A stretch of 64,000 nt of DNA from Vibrio sp. JC009 (GCF_029016485.1 NZ_CP092107.1:1302001-1366000), one strand, 5' to 3'. Positions 17,406 to 27,066 are shown, counted from the first letter of the stretch. Notes: generated by a model not told the origin, from the letters alone. Numbers and translations are program-made.

Positions 17406-17465
17406 GGTTAAACGGCTTCTTTAGTTGTATGGTTTCTGAACAGATTCAGAATAAGAAGCCCGCTT

Positions 17466-18248
17466 ATGCCCCATTTCCCAAACTTTCCCCCTCTTGATCC
17501 GCCTTTATCGTATGCTGAGTACACCGATACTCTGCACATTGAACAAAGTGAAGCTCTACAATACCTTGATTCTGCAACCGCCGACTGGAGCGTTCCTGAC
17601 TCTCTTAAGCACAAAGTGAGGAACAACGGTGAACTGGCTCCTTTTTATGGCGACACTGTTGTTTTCATACTTCCTGAAGAGGCCCGTCAGCGAATTGGCG
17701 GTGTGATGGAGCGCCTTACTGCTTTACAGGAAATGCTTGCGGTTCCCCTTGATAGAAAGCAGTTGCACCTTACTCTGCATGATTTGTCGAATTCTCCGTC
17801 AGAGTTGCAGATAACAAGTCAGATCGCGCTGAATGAAGTCAAGGTAAAAGCGGTCATGAAAAGGATCTGGCACTACTTAGAGCTGCACCCAGATCAAAGA
17901 AAAATAAAAATGGTGTCGAGCAGCGTTTACCCCTGCCTCAATATATCGGTTTTATTGGGTTTTAAACCTAAAACTGAGCAGGACTTCAATAAACTGATTA
18001 ACCTTTATCGTCTTTTCGATGAAGTGGTTTATCTTGATTACGGGTTCAGACCTCATGTCACGCTGTCATATTTTGCTCCGCGGGTTATGAACAGAGATGA
18101 AATAGTAAAGCTAAGCGGCCTGTTAAAGGATCTGAACAGAGGCAGTATTGAGCTGGAACTTGATATGTTTGATATCGCGTATCAGCACTTTTTTAATATG
18201 AACCATTACGAGACGCTGTTTACACTGAAAGGCCCAGTCGTTAACTGA
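17466..18248 (+). CDS. 2H (LigT-type) phosphoesterase-like protein
   Basis: 260 residues. Two HxT motifs of the 2H phosphoesterase superfamily are present: LHLTLHD and PHVTLSY, about 120 residues apart. Members act on 2',3'-cyclic phosphates, 2'-5' linkages or related RNA ends. It is longer than LigT/ThpR, with an N-terminal extension of about 90 residues, and closer to bacterial uncharacterised members. Substrate unknown. Confidence 0.75.
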   Translation: MPHFPNFPPLDPPLSYAEYTDTLHIEQSEALQYLDSATADWSVPDSLKHKVRNNGELAPFYGDTVVFILPEEARQRIGGVMERLTALQEMLAVPLDRKQLHLTLHDLSNSPSELQITSQIALNEVKVKAVMKRIWHYLELHPDQRKIKMVSSSVYPCLNISVLLGFKPKTEQDFNKLINLYRLFDEVVYLDYGFRPHVTLSYFAPRVMNRDEIVKLSGLLKDLNRGSIELELDMFDIAYQHFFNMNHYETLFTLKGPVVN

Positions 18249-18319
18249 AGATAAGCTGGAACCCATTGCCGGTGAATCCCAGTGTGTTTCTGCATTTAAC
18301 GATCAGGCGCTTTGGTAAA

Positions 18320-19507
18320 TCAGGTCTGCTTTTGCATATCAGCAAAAGGAGCTTTTTCCACTTCTTTGGGAAGCACTATGTTTGAGATTATTACCAGCGA
18401 GAGCATAACCAAAACCACAGGCCACAGGGTTCCGTTATAAATCTGCGTGGTAAGTCCGCCCATCAGAGCTCCGGCCAGAAATTGTCCTGCCCCCAAAAGT
18501 GCTGAAGCTGAGCCGGTATTTTCTTTAAACTGACTCATATACAAAGCATTGGCGTTGGGCATAATTGCGCCCAGCATGCCGACTGCTCCCATGATGCCCA
18601 GTGCGAATACATACACAGATACTTCGATAGCGGTAAAGATTACCAGTGCGAATACAAAAAAGGCCTGAAATACAATCGCGGCTCTCAGTAGCTTATGTGC
18701 GGCAAGAGAGTTTAAAAGCTTTGCATTACTCCTGTTTACCAGCACATTAACCAGAGTGTTTGCCGCGAATGCCAGTCCGAATATTTGCTCACTCAGGCCA
18801 TATTGTCCCTGATAGATAAAAGAAGCATTGGTGACAAACACCATCATGACGCTATAGCCACAGGCCTGAACCAGAAGATAGCGCATAGCTACACGGTTCT
18901 GCATTACCTGGAGGTAACGACGATATGCAGGGATTTTTTCCTGGCTAGCCTTAGGCGGACATTTAGGCAGCGATTTTGCCACCAGTGTTGCAACAAACAG
19001 TGCATAAGCAGCGGTAAAGTAAAAGATGTTCTGCCACTTTCCGGTAAGCAGGATTAATGCCCCGATACTGGGAGCGATAGCCGGTGCAAGAACCATAATT
19101 AAGGCAATCAGGCCAAATAGTTTGGCAGCGGCATTGCCTTTTTCCCGCATTCTTACCAGAGGGGCGATACACACGCCAGCAAATCCACCACCAACAGCCT
19201 GCAGTATCCGGGAAATCTGAATGACGTGCAGATCGCTTGCCGAAGCAATAATCAATGAGCTGGCTGCATATAAAACAAGGCCGCCTATAATAATGCTGCG
19301 TTTTTCAAAGCGGTCTGCAAACGGGCCTCCAATTAACTGGCCTAATGCCATTCCGAAAATATAAAAACTTACCGTGGTGGCAACGGAGTCAACACCGACA
19401 CCTAAATACTCTGCCATAGACGGGATCCCCGGCAGGTAGGCATCTACAGCAAATGGGCCGGCGGCCATAATCATTGCCATCAAAACGACAAAATGTCCTT
19501 TAGACAT
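18320..19507 (-). CDS. Bcr/CflA-family MFS drug exporter
   Basis: 395 residues, about 12 membrane helices. The Bcr/CflA-type start is visible (MAAGPFAVDAYLPGIPSMAEYLG), as is the MFS loop motif IGGPFADRFEKRS. It is divergent from a MarR gene with paired palindromes in the gap, so it is probably an inducible efflux pump for toxic small molecules. Confidence 0.9.
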   Translation of the reverse strand: MSKGHFVVLMAMIMAAGPFAVDAYLPGIPSMAEYLGVGVDSVATTVSFYIFGMALGQLIGGPFADRFEKRSIIIGGLVLYAASSLIIASASDLHVIQISRILQAVGGGFAGVCIAPLVRMREKGNAAAKLFGLIALIMVLAPAIAPSIGALILLTGKWQNIFYFTAAYALFVATLVAKSLPKCPPKASQEKIPAYRRYLQVMQNRVAMRYLLVQACGYSVMMVFVTNASFIYQGQYGLSEQIFGLAFAANTLVNVLVNRSNAKLLNSLAAHKLLRAAIVFQAFFVFALVIFTAIEVSVYVFALGIMGAVGMLGAIMPNANALYMSQFKENTGSASALLGAGQFLAGALMGGLTTQIYNGTLWPVVLVMLSLVIISNIVLPKEVEKAPFADMQKQT

Positions 19508-19527
19508 AATTACATCTCACTTAAATT

Positions 19528-19545
19528 TATCTTGCTAGGAAGATA
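19528..19545. promoter_or_regulatory. Probable MarR operator, site 1
   Basis: Dyad tatctt-gctagg-aagata just upstream of the exporter start. It has the same half-site and spacing as site 2, as expected for a MarR dimer binding in a divergent promoter. Confidence 0.6.
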
Positions 19546-19558
19546 TCTTAGGTTGAAT

Positions 19559-19578
19559 ATATCTTTCTGGCAAGATAT
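19559..19578. promoter_or_regulatory. Probable MarR operator, site 2
   Basis: Dyad atatctt-tctggc-aagatat, 31 bases from site 1 and upstream of the MarR gene. The pair would let MarR repress both itself and the exporter. Confidence 0.6.
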
Positions 19579-19612
19579 ATTTGTGCTTCATTGAATAACT
19601 GAAGATCTGAAA

Positions 19613-20116
19613 ATGACAATTGAGAAGTTTGAAACCTTCCTTTCCCTGATGGAGGAAAACTGGCCTGAAGCCTATAAGGAGATGGCTACGGTTCTGCCAC
19701 GTATAGATAAAATTCAGTCGGTCAATGAAACCAGGCGTAGCAAAATAATGACTGAATACGGGCTGCAAGGCGCTGACTTTGGTTTACTTACAGCACTAAG
19801 AAGAAGTCCTCCTCCTCACTTGCTGAAACCAACTCAGATTATGGATTATATGCTCATCAGCTCCGGAGGTCTGACAAAAGCTCTTTACCGGCTGGAAAAT
19901 AAAGAGCTGGTGTCCAGAAGTGCTTCTGCAGAAGATGGAAGAATCAAACTGGTTCAGTTAACAGAAAAGGGCAAAGCAACAATAGAAGAAATCGTGGTTA
20001 AAGTGCAGGAAAATCACCGCATACTGAGAAATACGTTTTCTTCAGAAGAAGAGCAATTGCTCGATAGTTTGCTGGCCAAACTGCTTAATGCACTGGAACA
20101 ACATGAGAATAGTTAA
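19613..20116 (+). CDS. MarR-family transcriptional regulator
   Basis: 167 residues. The winged helix is seen in TQIMDYMLISSGGLTKALYRLENKELVSRSASAEDGR, including the conserved DGR wing. It faces the Bcr-type exporter across two matching dyads, so it is very likely its repressor. The inducer is unknown. Confidence 0.92.
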   Translation: MTIEKFETFLSLMEENWPEAYKEMATVLPRIDKIQSVNETRRSKIMTEYGLQGADFGLLTALRRSPPPHLLKPTQIMDYMLISSGGLTKALYRLENKELVSRSASAEDGRIKLVQLTEKGKATIEEIVVKVQENHRILRNTFSSEEEQLLDSLLAKLLNALEQHENS

Positions 20117-20140
20117 AGGTCTTTATTTTGGCGAAGCAAA

Positions 20141-21094
20141 TCAGAAGTTTTCGCTGATATGATCGTCAAATCGTCTGAAGTCAGATTCTTTTGTTTTTGC
20201 AGGTAGCTTAACGACCTGCAACACCAGACAGATACCGATAAACAACATACCAATCCAGCCAATTGAGTAAAACTTCTCACCGACAATGGTGATGGCAAAT
20301 ATCGTTGCAATGGCCGGCTCTAAAAGCGTTATCAGGGTCGCTTTACTGGCCTCGATATGCCTGAGCGCAAAGCCAAAACAGATATAGCCCAAAAACATAG
20401 GTATGACGGCCATATAAATTGCGACTGCGGTGTTTACCGGGCCCGTAAGCAGGTTATCCCCGGTAAGCATCAGTGACGGCAGAAGAAAAAGGGCTGCGAT
20501 TCCAAACATACTCGCCATGGAAGAATTTGAGCTGATGCCTTTTTCTATCATCTGCCTTGCTGCCCAGGAATAGGTGGCATAGGTCAGTCCGGCGATTAAA
20601 CCCAGCAGGATCCCCCAGTACAGAGTGTTGTCTGCCGGGTTGATTCCTGATTCGCTCTGTTTTCCTGCGGTTAAAAATACAATGCCAAGTCCGCCAAAAA
20701 TAAAGCTGATTATCCATTGCAGGCTGATGGTTTTTTTGCTTATCAGACGCTCAAGCAATACAGTGAAAAAAGGCGCGCTGGCGATGGATACCACAGTTCC
20801 GATAGCCACTCCGGACAGTCTCATGGAACTATAAAAGGCCAGCGGATAAGCGGCAACGGATAAGCCCCCGGCTAACAGCATTTTAGGCTGAGAAAGCAGG
20901 CGCTCCTTATCTCGAAATAAGTGTTTTAATGAGCTTATTACTAACAAAACGCCACCTATACCCATGGAAAAAGCGCCGGTTGCCAGCGGGCTGACATTTG
21001 GTGTAAAGCTTGCTGCTGTGCCGGTTGTTCCCCAGAAAACGCAGGCTACTACAATACTGATTACACCACTTAATGAAGCATTATTTTTAAGCAT
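20141..21094 (-). CDS. EamA-family (DMT) transporter
   Basis: 317 residues with ten hydrophobic helices in two EamA repeats (VFWGTTGTAASFTP at the start, and a second repeat from about residue 155). Such carriers export amino acids, purines or other metabolites. It ends 24 bases from the MarR gene, convergent. The AraC gene upstream on the same strand (21213) may control it. Confidence 0.88.
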   Translation of the reverse strand: MLKNNASLSGVISIVVACVFWGTTGTAASFTPNVSPLATGAFSMGIGGVLLVISSLKHLFRDKERLLSQPKMLLAGGLSVAAYPLAFYSSMRLSGVAIGTVVSIASAPFFTVLLERLISKKTISLQWIISFIFGGLGIVFLTAGKQSESGINPADNTLYWGILLGLIAGLTYATYSWAARQMIEKGISSNSSMASMFGIAALFLLPSLMLTGDNLLTGPVNTAVAIYMAVIPMFLGYICFGFALRHIEASKATLITLLEPAIATIFAITIVGEKFYSIGWIGMLFIGICLVLQVVKLPAKTKESDFRRFDDHISENF

Positions 21095-21212
21095 AAAAAT
21101 CCCGGTGAGCTATTGAAATCGGGGCTATTTTATTACTCTTTTATGCATAATATTTTGCTGATTGGACGGTTTTTTCTGCTTGCGGGACGCAATTATCCCG
21201 AGCTGAGGTTAA

Positions 21213-21920
21213 TTAATTCGAAAACTTAGAAGGAGGCATGCCAAAGTACTTTGAAAAGCGCCGGCTGAATGCGGTCAGGTCTGTGTAGCCCACGGTCTCG
21301 GCAACGATCTGGACCGGGTAGTCGGTATGAAGCAAAAGCGCCTGCGCTTTTTCCATACGCAATTTGGTTATGTACTGAGTGACGGTTTGTCCGGTCTGCT
21401 GCTTAAATACGGTTTTAAACTGAGTCGGGCTCAGGTTAGCGATACCGGATAAAATGGTGACTGAAAGCACCTCCGACAGGTGAGCCTCCATATACTCAAG
21501 AACTTTCCGTATCCTTGGCTGAACCGGTTTGACTAAGCGCTGCTGCGCCATAAGCTGATAAAAAGTATCAAACATCAGACCTTCAATATCCTTATTAACC
21601 TGATAGTTCAATTGTTCTTCTACAAAGTTCAGGAAATGTAAAAGTGGCGAGCTTATAGACAAGACAATGGTGTCAGATTCAGCGATTTGTTCAGGCAGAT
21701 TATCCAGATCCGCAACCACAAACCGGGCTTCGCTGTCAGCATCAAAATGATGCATCTCACCCGATTTCACCACAACGCACTCTCCGGGCGTGACCTTTCC
21801 GGAAAAAGAGCCTACCTCAATATTAATCACTCCACGCAGTGGAAGTACCAGTTGGTGAAAGCTGTGAGAGTGCCCTTTTCGCTGGCGGCTGTAGGAGCGG
21901 ATAGATATTAGATTGGCCAT
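21213..21920 (-). CDS. AraC-family transcriptional regulator
   Basis: 235 residues: an N-terminal cupin-type sensor (HSHSFHQLVLPLRGVINIEVG ... GEMHHFD) and a C-terminal pair of helix-turn-helices ending in the AraC signature VGYTDLTAFSRRFSKYFGMPPSKF. The DMT transporter downstream on the same strand is the likely target. Confidence 0.91.
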   Translation of the reverse strand: MANLISIRSYSRQRKGHSHSFHQLVLPLRGVINIEVGSFSGKVTPGECVVVKSGEMHHFDADSEARFVVADLDNLPEQIAESDTIVLSISSPLLHFLNFVEEQLNYQVNKDIEGLMFDTFYQLMAQQRLVKPVQPRIRKVLEYMEAHLSEVLSVTILSGIANLSPTQFKTVFKQQTGQTVTQYITKLRMEKAQALLLHTDYPVQIVAETVGYTDLTAFSRRFSKYFGMPPSKFSN

Positions 21921-22164
21921 GGATTTATAGGTAAACGTTTGTCGGTTTTAATACGGCTTTGGATATATCAAAAGATTCTCATTGATAAATTTGACTAATC
22001 ATTTGATGCACATCATATAGTCATCATAAAGTTACAACTGAGATACTTATTTGTTACAAAAGAATAGCATAATCAACAATTAGCACCTAACATGCATAAA
22101 GAGTCAGGTGGTGCCACTGAACTGCTCTTTCGCTTGGTCACATATGGGGTAAAGGTTTTCTGTT

Positions 22165-24120
22165 ATGCTAAGTCGTTTAAAACTAAATACGCAGTTATAC
22201 GTTTCTTTCGGTCTTGTCTTGATGTTATTGGCAGTGATCTCAATTACATCTCTGATTGGATTTAACCGGATAAATGAGGATTTTGTCGAGTACAGGGGAC
22301 TGGCAAGAGATACCAACCTTGCGGGCCGGGTTCAGGCTAATATGCTGATGATGAGATTAGCTGTTCTTAATTATGTTAATACGCAGTCAGACACTTCCGT
22401 TGCTCAGTATGAAGAGCGTAAGTCCAAAATGTTTGATTTCCTGAACGAAGCAGAAAGAGAGATCCAGAAACCAGAACGAGCGGCACTGGTAAAGAACATT
22501 GTTTCTGAAGTTGACGACTATGAGCATGGTTTTGAACAGGTTGTTAAACTGTTTGGAGAACGAAATCAGATAGTAAAGCAGCAGTTGGATCCGAACGGCC
22601 TTAGCATGAGAAAGGCGCTGTCAGACATTATTATATCGGCTTACGATGATAACGATGCGGAAGCTTCCTTTTACGCTGCGCAGTTGCAAGAACACCTTTT
22701 GCTTGCTCGTTTGTACGTAACCAAATATTTGGTAACTAATAGCTCCGAGGATGCCGGAAGAGCGAAACAAGAGCTTTCAGATAAGATGCCGGTTTTCCTG
22801 AATAAACTTGATACCAGCCTTCAGAATCCGGCAAGGCGTGCTCTGCTGGCACAGGTCACTGATAGCCATTCTAAATATGTTGCCGCTTTCAATAGTGTTG
22901 AGGAGACGATTCTCAGCCGGAATAACCTGATTGACAATACCCTGAATACTATCGGACCCATTGTCGCGAGCGATATTGAGAAAGTGAAACTGTCGGTGAA
23001 AGGGGAGCAGGATGCGCTTGGACCAAAGGTTCAGACTGATACTGAAAACGGCTTATTCATTGTCACTATTACTTCTCTGTCGGCATTTTTGTTGGGCGCA
23101 GCTATCGCTGTGTTTATGCCTCGGGTGATCAGAAAGCCTATTGGTGGTGAGCCGAATGATATCGCAGAAATTACCCATAAAGTCGCGGATGGCGATCTTA
23201 GCCAGAATCTGGTTGTAAAAGAGAGTGATTCGGGTATTTATAAAGCTATTTGCGGCATGAATGGCCGGTTACGGACAGTTATCGGCACCCTGGTTGATAC
23301 CAACCGTTCTCTTACCGACTCGGCAACACGCAGTGCCAGTATTGCCTCTGAGAACGTGAATACTGTGGCTTATCAAAAACAGACCACAGAGCAGATCGTT
23401 GTCGCTGTGGAAGAGATGTCTCAGAGCATTAATGAAGTTTCTGATCTGGCCAGGCGTTCAGAAGATAAATCAAGAGAGGGTATGGCGCATGCAACAGAAG
23501 GCCGGGACGTATTAAAACACGCACTGGAGTCAGTGAATACGCTGGCAGAAGGTATGCAAAGCTCGATGTCTGCAATAAAAAATCTCGAAGAAAAGAACGC
23601 GGACATTGTTTCGGTTCTGGATGTCATCGGCTCTATTTCAGAGCAGACAAACTTGCTGGCTCTGAATGCCGCCATTGAGGCCGCCCGGGCAGGTGAAGCA
23701 GGACGAGGCTTTGCTGTGGTCGCGGACGAGGTGCGGACACTGGCCTCAAGAACACAGGAATCCACCGCTGAAATTCAAAAGATTATCGACAGCCTGCAAA
23801 AAGGAACCCAGGAAGTGGTCAGTGTGATGGAAACCAGCACTGATCTGGCGAATGATACGGTGGATAAATCCAATCAAACAGACCAGGCCCTGGAAGTTAT
23901 CTATCAAACCATAAACGAAATTTCTGAAATGAATACCCTGGTTGCAACGGCGGTATCTCAGCAATCTGTTGCGGCTGGTGAAGTCACGCAAAATATGACG
24001 GAAATTCGCAATACGATTGAAAAAACCATGAGCGCCGCCAGTGAGGCGCATAACGCCAGTGAAGATGTGATGCAGATGGCCGGACAAATTGGTGAAATCA
24101 CGTCACGGTTTAAGGTTTAG
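22165..24120 (+). CDS. Methyl-accepting chemotaxis protein
   Basis: 651 residues. A transmembrane helix at about 10-32 is followed by a roughly 260-residue all-helical periplasmic domain (HBM-like, with no Cache fold evident). A second helix lies near 290-312, then a HAMP domain and the signalling domain with hairpin tip [35 protein letters not shown]. There is no C-terminal CheR-tether pentapeptide. HBM receptors of Pseudomonas sense TCA intermediates or other organic acids; the ligand here is unknown. Confidence 0.92.
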   Translation: MLSRLKLNTQLYVSFGLVLMLLAVISITSLIGFNRINEDFVEYRGLARDTNLAGRVQANMLMMRLAVLNYVNTQSDTSVAQYEERKSKMFDFLNEAEREIQKPERAALVKNIVSEVDDYEHGFEQVVKLFGERNQIVKQQLDPNGLSMRKALSDIIISAYDDNDAEASFYAAQLQEHLLLARLYVTKYLVTNSSEDAGRAKQELSDKMPVFLNKLDTSLQNPARRALLAQVTDSHSKYVAAFNSVEETILSRNNLIDNTLNTIGPIVASDIEKVKLSVKGEQDALGPKVQTDTENGLFIVTITSLSAFLLGAAIAVFMPRVIRKPIGGEPNDIAEITHKVADGDLSQNLVVKESDSGIYKAICGMNGRLRTVIGTLVDTNRSLTDSATRSASIASENVNTVAYQKQTTEQIVVAVEEMSQSINEVSDLARRSEDKSREGMAHATEGRDVLKHALESVNTLAEGMQSSMSAIKNLEEKNADIVSVLDVIGSISEQTNLLALNAAIEAARAGEAGRGFAVVADEVRTLASRTQESTAEIQKIIDSLQKGTQEVVSVMETSTDLANDTVDKSNQTDQALEVIYQTINEISEMNTLVATAVSQQSVAAGEVTQNMTEIRNTIEKTMSAASEAHNASEDVMQMAGQIGEITSRFKV

Positions 24121-24138
24121 AACGCCCTACTAATAAGA

Positions 24139-24177
24139 GGCCTGATTCTGGTATTAACCTGAATCAGGCCTTTTATT
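24139..24177 (+). terminator. Terminator after the chemoreceptor
   Basis: ggcctgattc (24139-24148) and gaatcaggcc (24161-24170) form a 10-base stem, followed by ttttatt. It ends right at the stop codon of the convergent hypothetical gene. Confidence 0.8.
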
Positions 24178-24478
24178 ATGCGTTAATAACATTGATGAGA
24201 TAGTCACTCTTTCTCTTGTTGTCGCCGGTGTGTTCGTTGTGTATATCAATCTCGGATTGCAGCTCTGAAGACGCCGGACCTTTGACCGGTTCTTTGAACT
24301 GTCTGCCACATACCTCATAGAGCCCGATGCTGAGTTCGGCTTTTTCCAGCTCGGTGATAACAGTATTGATTCGGTCTCGTATAGCCATAAGTTCTGCTGA
24401 TGTGGTGCCCAACTCCCGAATAGATTCTTCACTGGATAATATCTCCAGTGCCGCCCCGATTTTTTCTGACTTGTTCAT
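24176..24478 (-). CDS. Hypothetical helical protein
   Basis: 100 residues from the ATG at 24478, chosen because GGGGGT lies just upstream; a TTG 21 bases earlier is in frame. Acidic and helical (KIGAALEILSSEESIRELGTTSAELMAIRDRINTVITELEKAE), with no membrane segment. Not recognised. Convergent with the chemoreceptor. Confidence 0.6.
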   Translation of the reverse strand: MNKSEKIGAALEILSSEESIRELGTTSAELMAIRDRINTVITELEKAELSIGLYEVCGRQFKEPVKGPASSELQSEIDIHNEHTGDNKRKSDYLINVINA

Positions 24479-24629
24479 TTTTACCCCCATTTTGAACAAT
24501 GGAAATAGCTGTCCTTTATAATTCTAGTCTTCTTTGAAAGAAACAGTAATCCGATTTAGAATTAGCGACCAAAGTAGTGATGCCGGCGAATAAATTCTTA
24601 TTGACCCGGATGAGAAATAGAGAAACAAG

Positions 24630-25286
24630 ATGAGTGAGTGGACAATTCTGGTAACCCTTGCCACAGTGCATTTTATTGGCTTATTAAGTCCGGGGCCGGA
24701 TTTCGCTCTGGTTGTCCAGAATGCAACTCATCATGGCAGACAAACCGGGCTCTATATTGCTCTTGGCCTGTCCTGCGGCATTCTGCTTCATTCAATACTG
24801 AGTTTAACCGGGATCAGTTACCTGGTTCACCAGCAGCCTACTTTATTTGCCCTGCTGCAACTGGCTGGCGGGAGCTACTTAGCTTACCTTGGCTCGGGGG
24901 CGCTCAAAAGCGTTTGGCATCGTGTCAGACTACCTAAGACGCAACAGGGCGAGATGTCATCCCGGCTGCTGCTGACCAGCAAACGCCAGGCATTTTCCCG
25001 TGGTTTAACGACCAATATCCTTAACCCTAAGGCGTTAGTGTTTTTTGTCAGTCTGATGTCAAGCCTTGTGCCTGCCTCAATGTCGGTAACCGGTAAGGGG
25101 ATCGCGCTGGTTATTCTGTGGGTACTTGCGCTGGCCTGGTTTTCTTTTCTGGCCTGGGGGCTTTCAACTGCCCGCATGCAGAAGAGACTGCATGCGGTGA
25201 CAATCTATATTGATGGCTTGTGTGGGTTTGTCTTTTCTGCCATCGGGGCAACAATCTTATATCAGTCGGTTTCTTCGTTAGTTTAA
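24630..25286 (+). CDS. LysE/RhtB-family amino acid exporter
   Basis: 218 residues, about six helices. The family hallmark LLSPGPDFALVVQNATHHGRQTG is present near the N-terminus. Family members export homoserine, threonine, leucine or lysine; the substrate here cannot be assigned. Confidence 0.9.
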   Translation: MSEWTILVTLATVHFIGLLSPGPDFALVVQNATHHGRQTGLYIALGLSCGILLHSILSLTGISYLVHQQPTLFALLQLAGGSYLAYLGSGALKSVWHRVRLPKTQQGEMSSRLLLTSKRQAFSRGLTTNILNPKALVFFVSLMSSLVPASMSVTGKGIALVILWVLALAWFSFLAWGLSTARMQKRLHAVTIYIDGLCGFVFSAIGATILYQSVSSLV

Positions 25287-25333
25287 GTGTTACTGTCCGT
25301 TCTGGTGTGCATCTGCACTTCTTTGCTTTCAGG

Positions 25334-25513
25334 TTAGCTGAGGTGGTATTTCTTTAGCACTTCATTTTTCTTCTCATCTTCAAGTGAGGCCATGTAAGCT
25401 TTCCAGCCCGGACAAAAATTGATATGCCAGCGCCATAACTTCCCAGAAAGGGAGTTCGGATTTTGGTCGTATTTTCCTCTAAATTTACATTCTTCACAGT
25501 TATGCTTTTTCAT
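25334..25513 (-). CDS. Small cysteine-containing protein next to an ECF sigma factor
   Basis: 59 residues, MKKHNCEECKFRGKYDQNPN... with a CxxC at residues 6-9 and a further Cys at 34 in a Trp-rich stretch (WRWHINFCPGWKAYM). GGAG lies 7 bases before the ATG. It starts 24 bases after the sigma factor stop on the same strand, so the two are probably co-transcribed. It may bind zinc or iron and could act as a redox partner or anti-sigma modulator (speculative). Confidence 0.7.
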   Translation of the reverse strand: MKKHNCEECKFRGKYDQNPNSLSGKLWRWHINFCPGWKAYMASLEDEKKNEVLKKYHLS

Positions 25514-25536
25514 AATGGATCTCCAAACAACAGTGG

Positions 25537-26379
25537 TTAGTTAAAAACGTTATATTTTCCGGAGCCAATCAAGCCGCTTACAATATGAGAAAATGATTCC
25601 GGGGACTGGTATTCCGGGTACTGACGAAACATCTCGATGGTGCGGTCGATTTCTGCAAACTCATTTAAATGAGCCAGCAACGCTTCTCTGCCTTTCTCCG
25701 CTACGTCTTTTCTGAGGATTGTGTCCTGGTTAGAAAAGGTTTTACCTTGCTTTAAGGCGACGGCAGCATGCTGATGACATTTACAGGCGTTCTTTTTGTT
25801 CACTAAACCGCAGTGGTTCGTCATAAACTTCTGCAACGCCTTCCTGCCACGGGAGAGACGGGCCCGGAATGCTTCCGGAGTGATCCCTAATATAAACGCT
25901 CCCTCCTTGCTCGTAACGCCGTAGGTTTCACCAAGTATGACAGCAACCCGCACATCCTTTTCCAGGCAGGTCAAAGCGCCCTGCATACAGTTGAGCCTGA
26001 CTTCCTCCAGTAGGAGCCCTCTTTCTGGGTCGGAAACCTCTAAGGGAGGTGCATCGATGGTGACGGTGGTAATGATTTCTCCAAAGGAGTCGAACGTCAG
26101 TTCAGGGCGCGCACTTATCTGCTTGCGTTTTGTGAGCAGATGATTACAGGCAATTTGATATACCCAGGTGTTGAAAGCACTCTCTTCCCGAAAGTCACTC
26201 AGGTGCGTAATCACTTTAATCAATATTTCATGTGTCTGGTCTTCGGCATCTTCAGGATGGCCCAACATCCTTAACGCTAAACCATAAATATTGTCTTTGA
26301 TGCTGCATACCACTGCATCCAGTGCCTCTTGATCACCGCTCTTTGCAAGCCTGACATTTTGCTCCAGATTTGAACTCAT
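25537..26379 (-). CDS. ECF-type RNA polymerase sigma factor with C-terminal extension
   Basis: 280 residues. Sigma region 2 spans about 15-90 (YGLALRMLGHPEDAEDQTHEILIKVITHL) and region 4 about 130-190 (LGITPEAFRARLSRGRKALQKFM). After these comes a Cys/His motif, CGLVNKKNACKCHQH, and a further 70 helical residues not found in minimal ECF factors. Similar CGLV..CxC tails occur in other bacterial ECF proteins and may replace an anti-sigma factor. A promoter that looks like its own lies at 26406-26437, matched by one before the neighbouring membrane protein. Confidence 0.88.
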   Translation of the reverse strand: MSSNLEQNVRLAKSGDQEALDAVVCSIKDNIYGLALRMLGHPEDAEDQTHEILIKVITHLSDFREESAFNTWVYQIACNHLLTKRKQISARPELTFDSFGEIITTVTIDAPPLEVSDPERGLLLEEVRLNCMQGALTCLEKDVRVAVILGETYGVTSKEGAFILGITPEAFRARLSRGRKALQKFMTNHCGLVNKKNACKCHQHAAVALKQGKTFSNQDTILRKDVAEKGREALLAHLNEFAEIDRTIEMFRQYPEYQSPESFSHIVSGLIGSGKYNVFN

Positions 26380-26405
26380 TGATTCGCCTTTTAGCTTCTG
26401 TTTTT

Positions 26406-26437
26406 TATTTAGACTTTTTCAGGAAAAAAGTGTGACA
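26406..26437 (-). promoter_or_regulatory. Putative ECF-dependent promoter of the sigma factor gene
   Basis: On the minus strand: TGTCACA (-35 like, 26431-26437) then, 16 bases on, GTCTAAATA (-10 like, 26406-26414). The same two elements at the same spacing occur at 27035-27066. TGTCACA with GTC resembles known ECF promoter forms. Confidence 0.6.
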
Positions 26438-26454
26438 CAAAAAAGCGAAAAAAA

Positions 26455-27006
26455 TCAGAGATGATAACTGGAATGTCGTTTGTGCACGCTTTTCCTTTGA
26501 TCTTTGTATTGGTTAATCCAGTGTATACGCAGGTTTCTGTATGCTAATGCTATGAGCAAAATGCCAAGCACCTGAGGTTTAAAGTCAATCGGCAGGATGA
26601 TTGTCGTAATATCGTAGAAATACTGAACGCTATAGTCGGCCACTCCAATAGTTATCAGTGCGACATGAGCCAGAACAAAGACATAATGCGCCAGATTTTG
26701 TGGGAGTTTTGACCTGCACAGAGCTAACACAAGCATAAGAATACCAATGCTGATCTCCCCTGACTGACCAAGCCATCTGGTTAACCCAGGCACAGGGTTC
26801 GGGCTTACCGCAATCTGGTTAAAGAACATCGTGGCAAATGGATCAATCAGTTTTATCGCTCCTGCGATCAGAACGAACCCACCGAGAAATCCGGTTAATA
26901 TTATCTCGGCTTTATCCCGTTTGTTCCGCTGAAGCATCAGATAGCCTGATAATGCATAGAGTATAGTCAGCGCAGCCATCACATAGCCTGTTAGGTGCTG
27001 GTTCAT
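26455..27006 (-). CDS. Membrane protein in the ECF sigma locus
   Basis: 183 residues with about five hydrophobic segments (MAALTILYALSGYLML, IILTGFLGGFVLIAGAIKL, ISIGILMLVLAL, YVFVLAHVALITIGVADY, VLGILLIALAY) and a basic C-terminus. Not recognised beyond a DoxX-like look. It lies immediately upstream of the sigma gene and carries a matching promoter, so it is a likely member of that regulon. Confidence 0.75.
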   Translation of the reverse strand: MNQHLTGYVMAALTILYALSGYLMLQRNKRDKAEIILTGFLGGFVLIAGAIKLIDPFATMFFNQIAVSPNPVPGLTRWLGQSGEISIGILMLVLALCRSKLPQNLAHYVFVLAHVALITIGVADYSVQYFYDITTIILPIDFKPQVLGILLIALAYRNLRIHWINQYKDQRKSVHKRHSSYHL

Positions 27007-27034
27007 ATTGTCCCCTCAAGATTGTTGGTTTTTC

Positions 27035-27066
27035 TATTTAGACTGATTAGAAAAAAAACTGTGACG
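27035..27066 (-). promoter_or_regulatory. Putative ECF-dependent promoter of the membrane protein gene
   Basis: On the minus strand: CGTCACA (27060-27066) then GTCTAAATA (27035-27043), with the same spacing and T-rich spacer as the sigma gene promoter. The -10-like element ends about 28 bases before the start codon. Confidence 0.6.

Noticed and set aside
21967..21988. Fur box between the AraC and chemoreceptor genes
   Set aside because: GATTCTCATTGATAA has a partial match only (about 11 of 19 positions), and neither neighbour is clearly iron-related.
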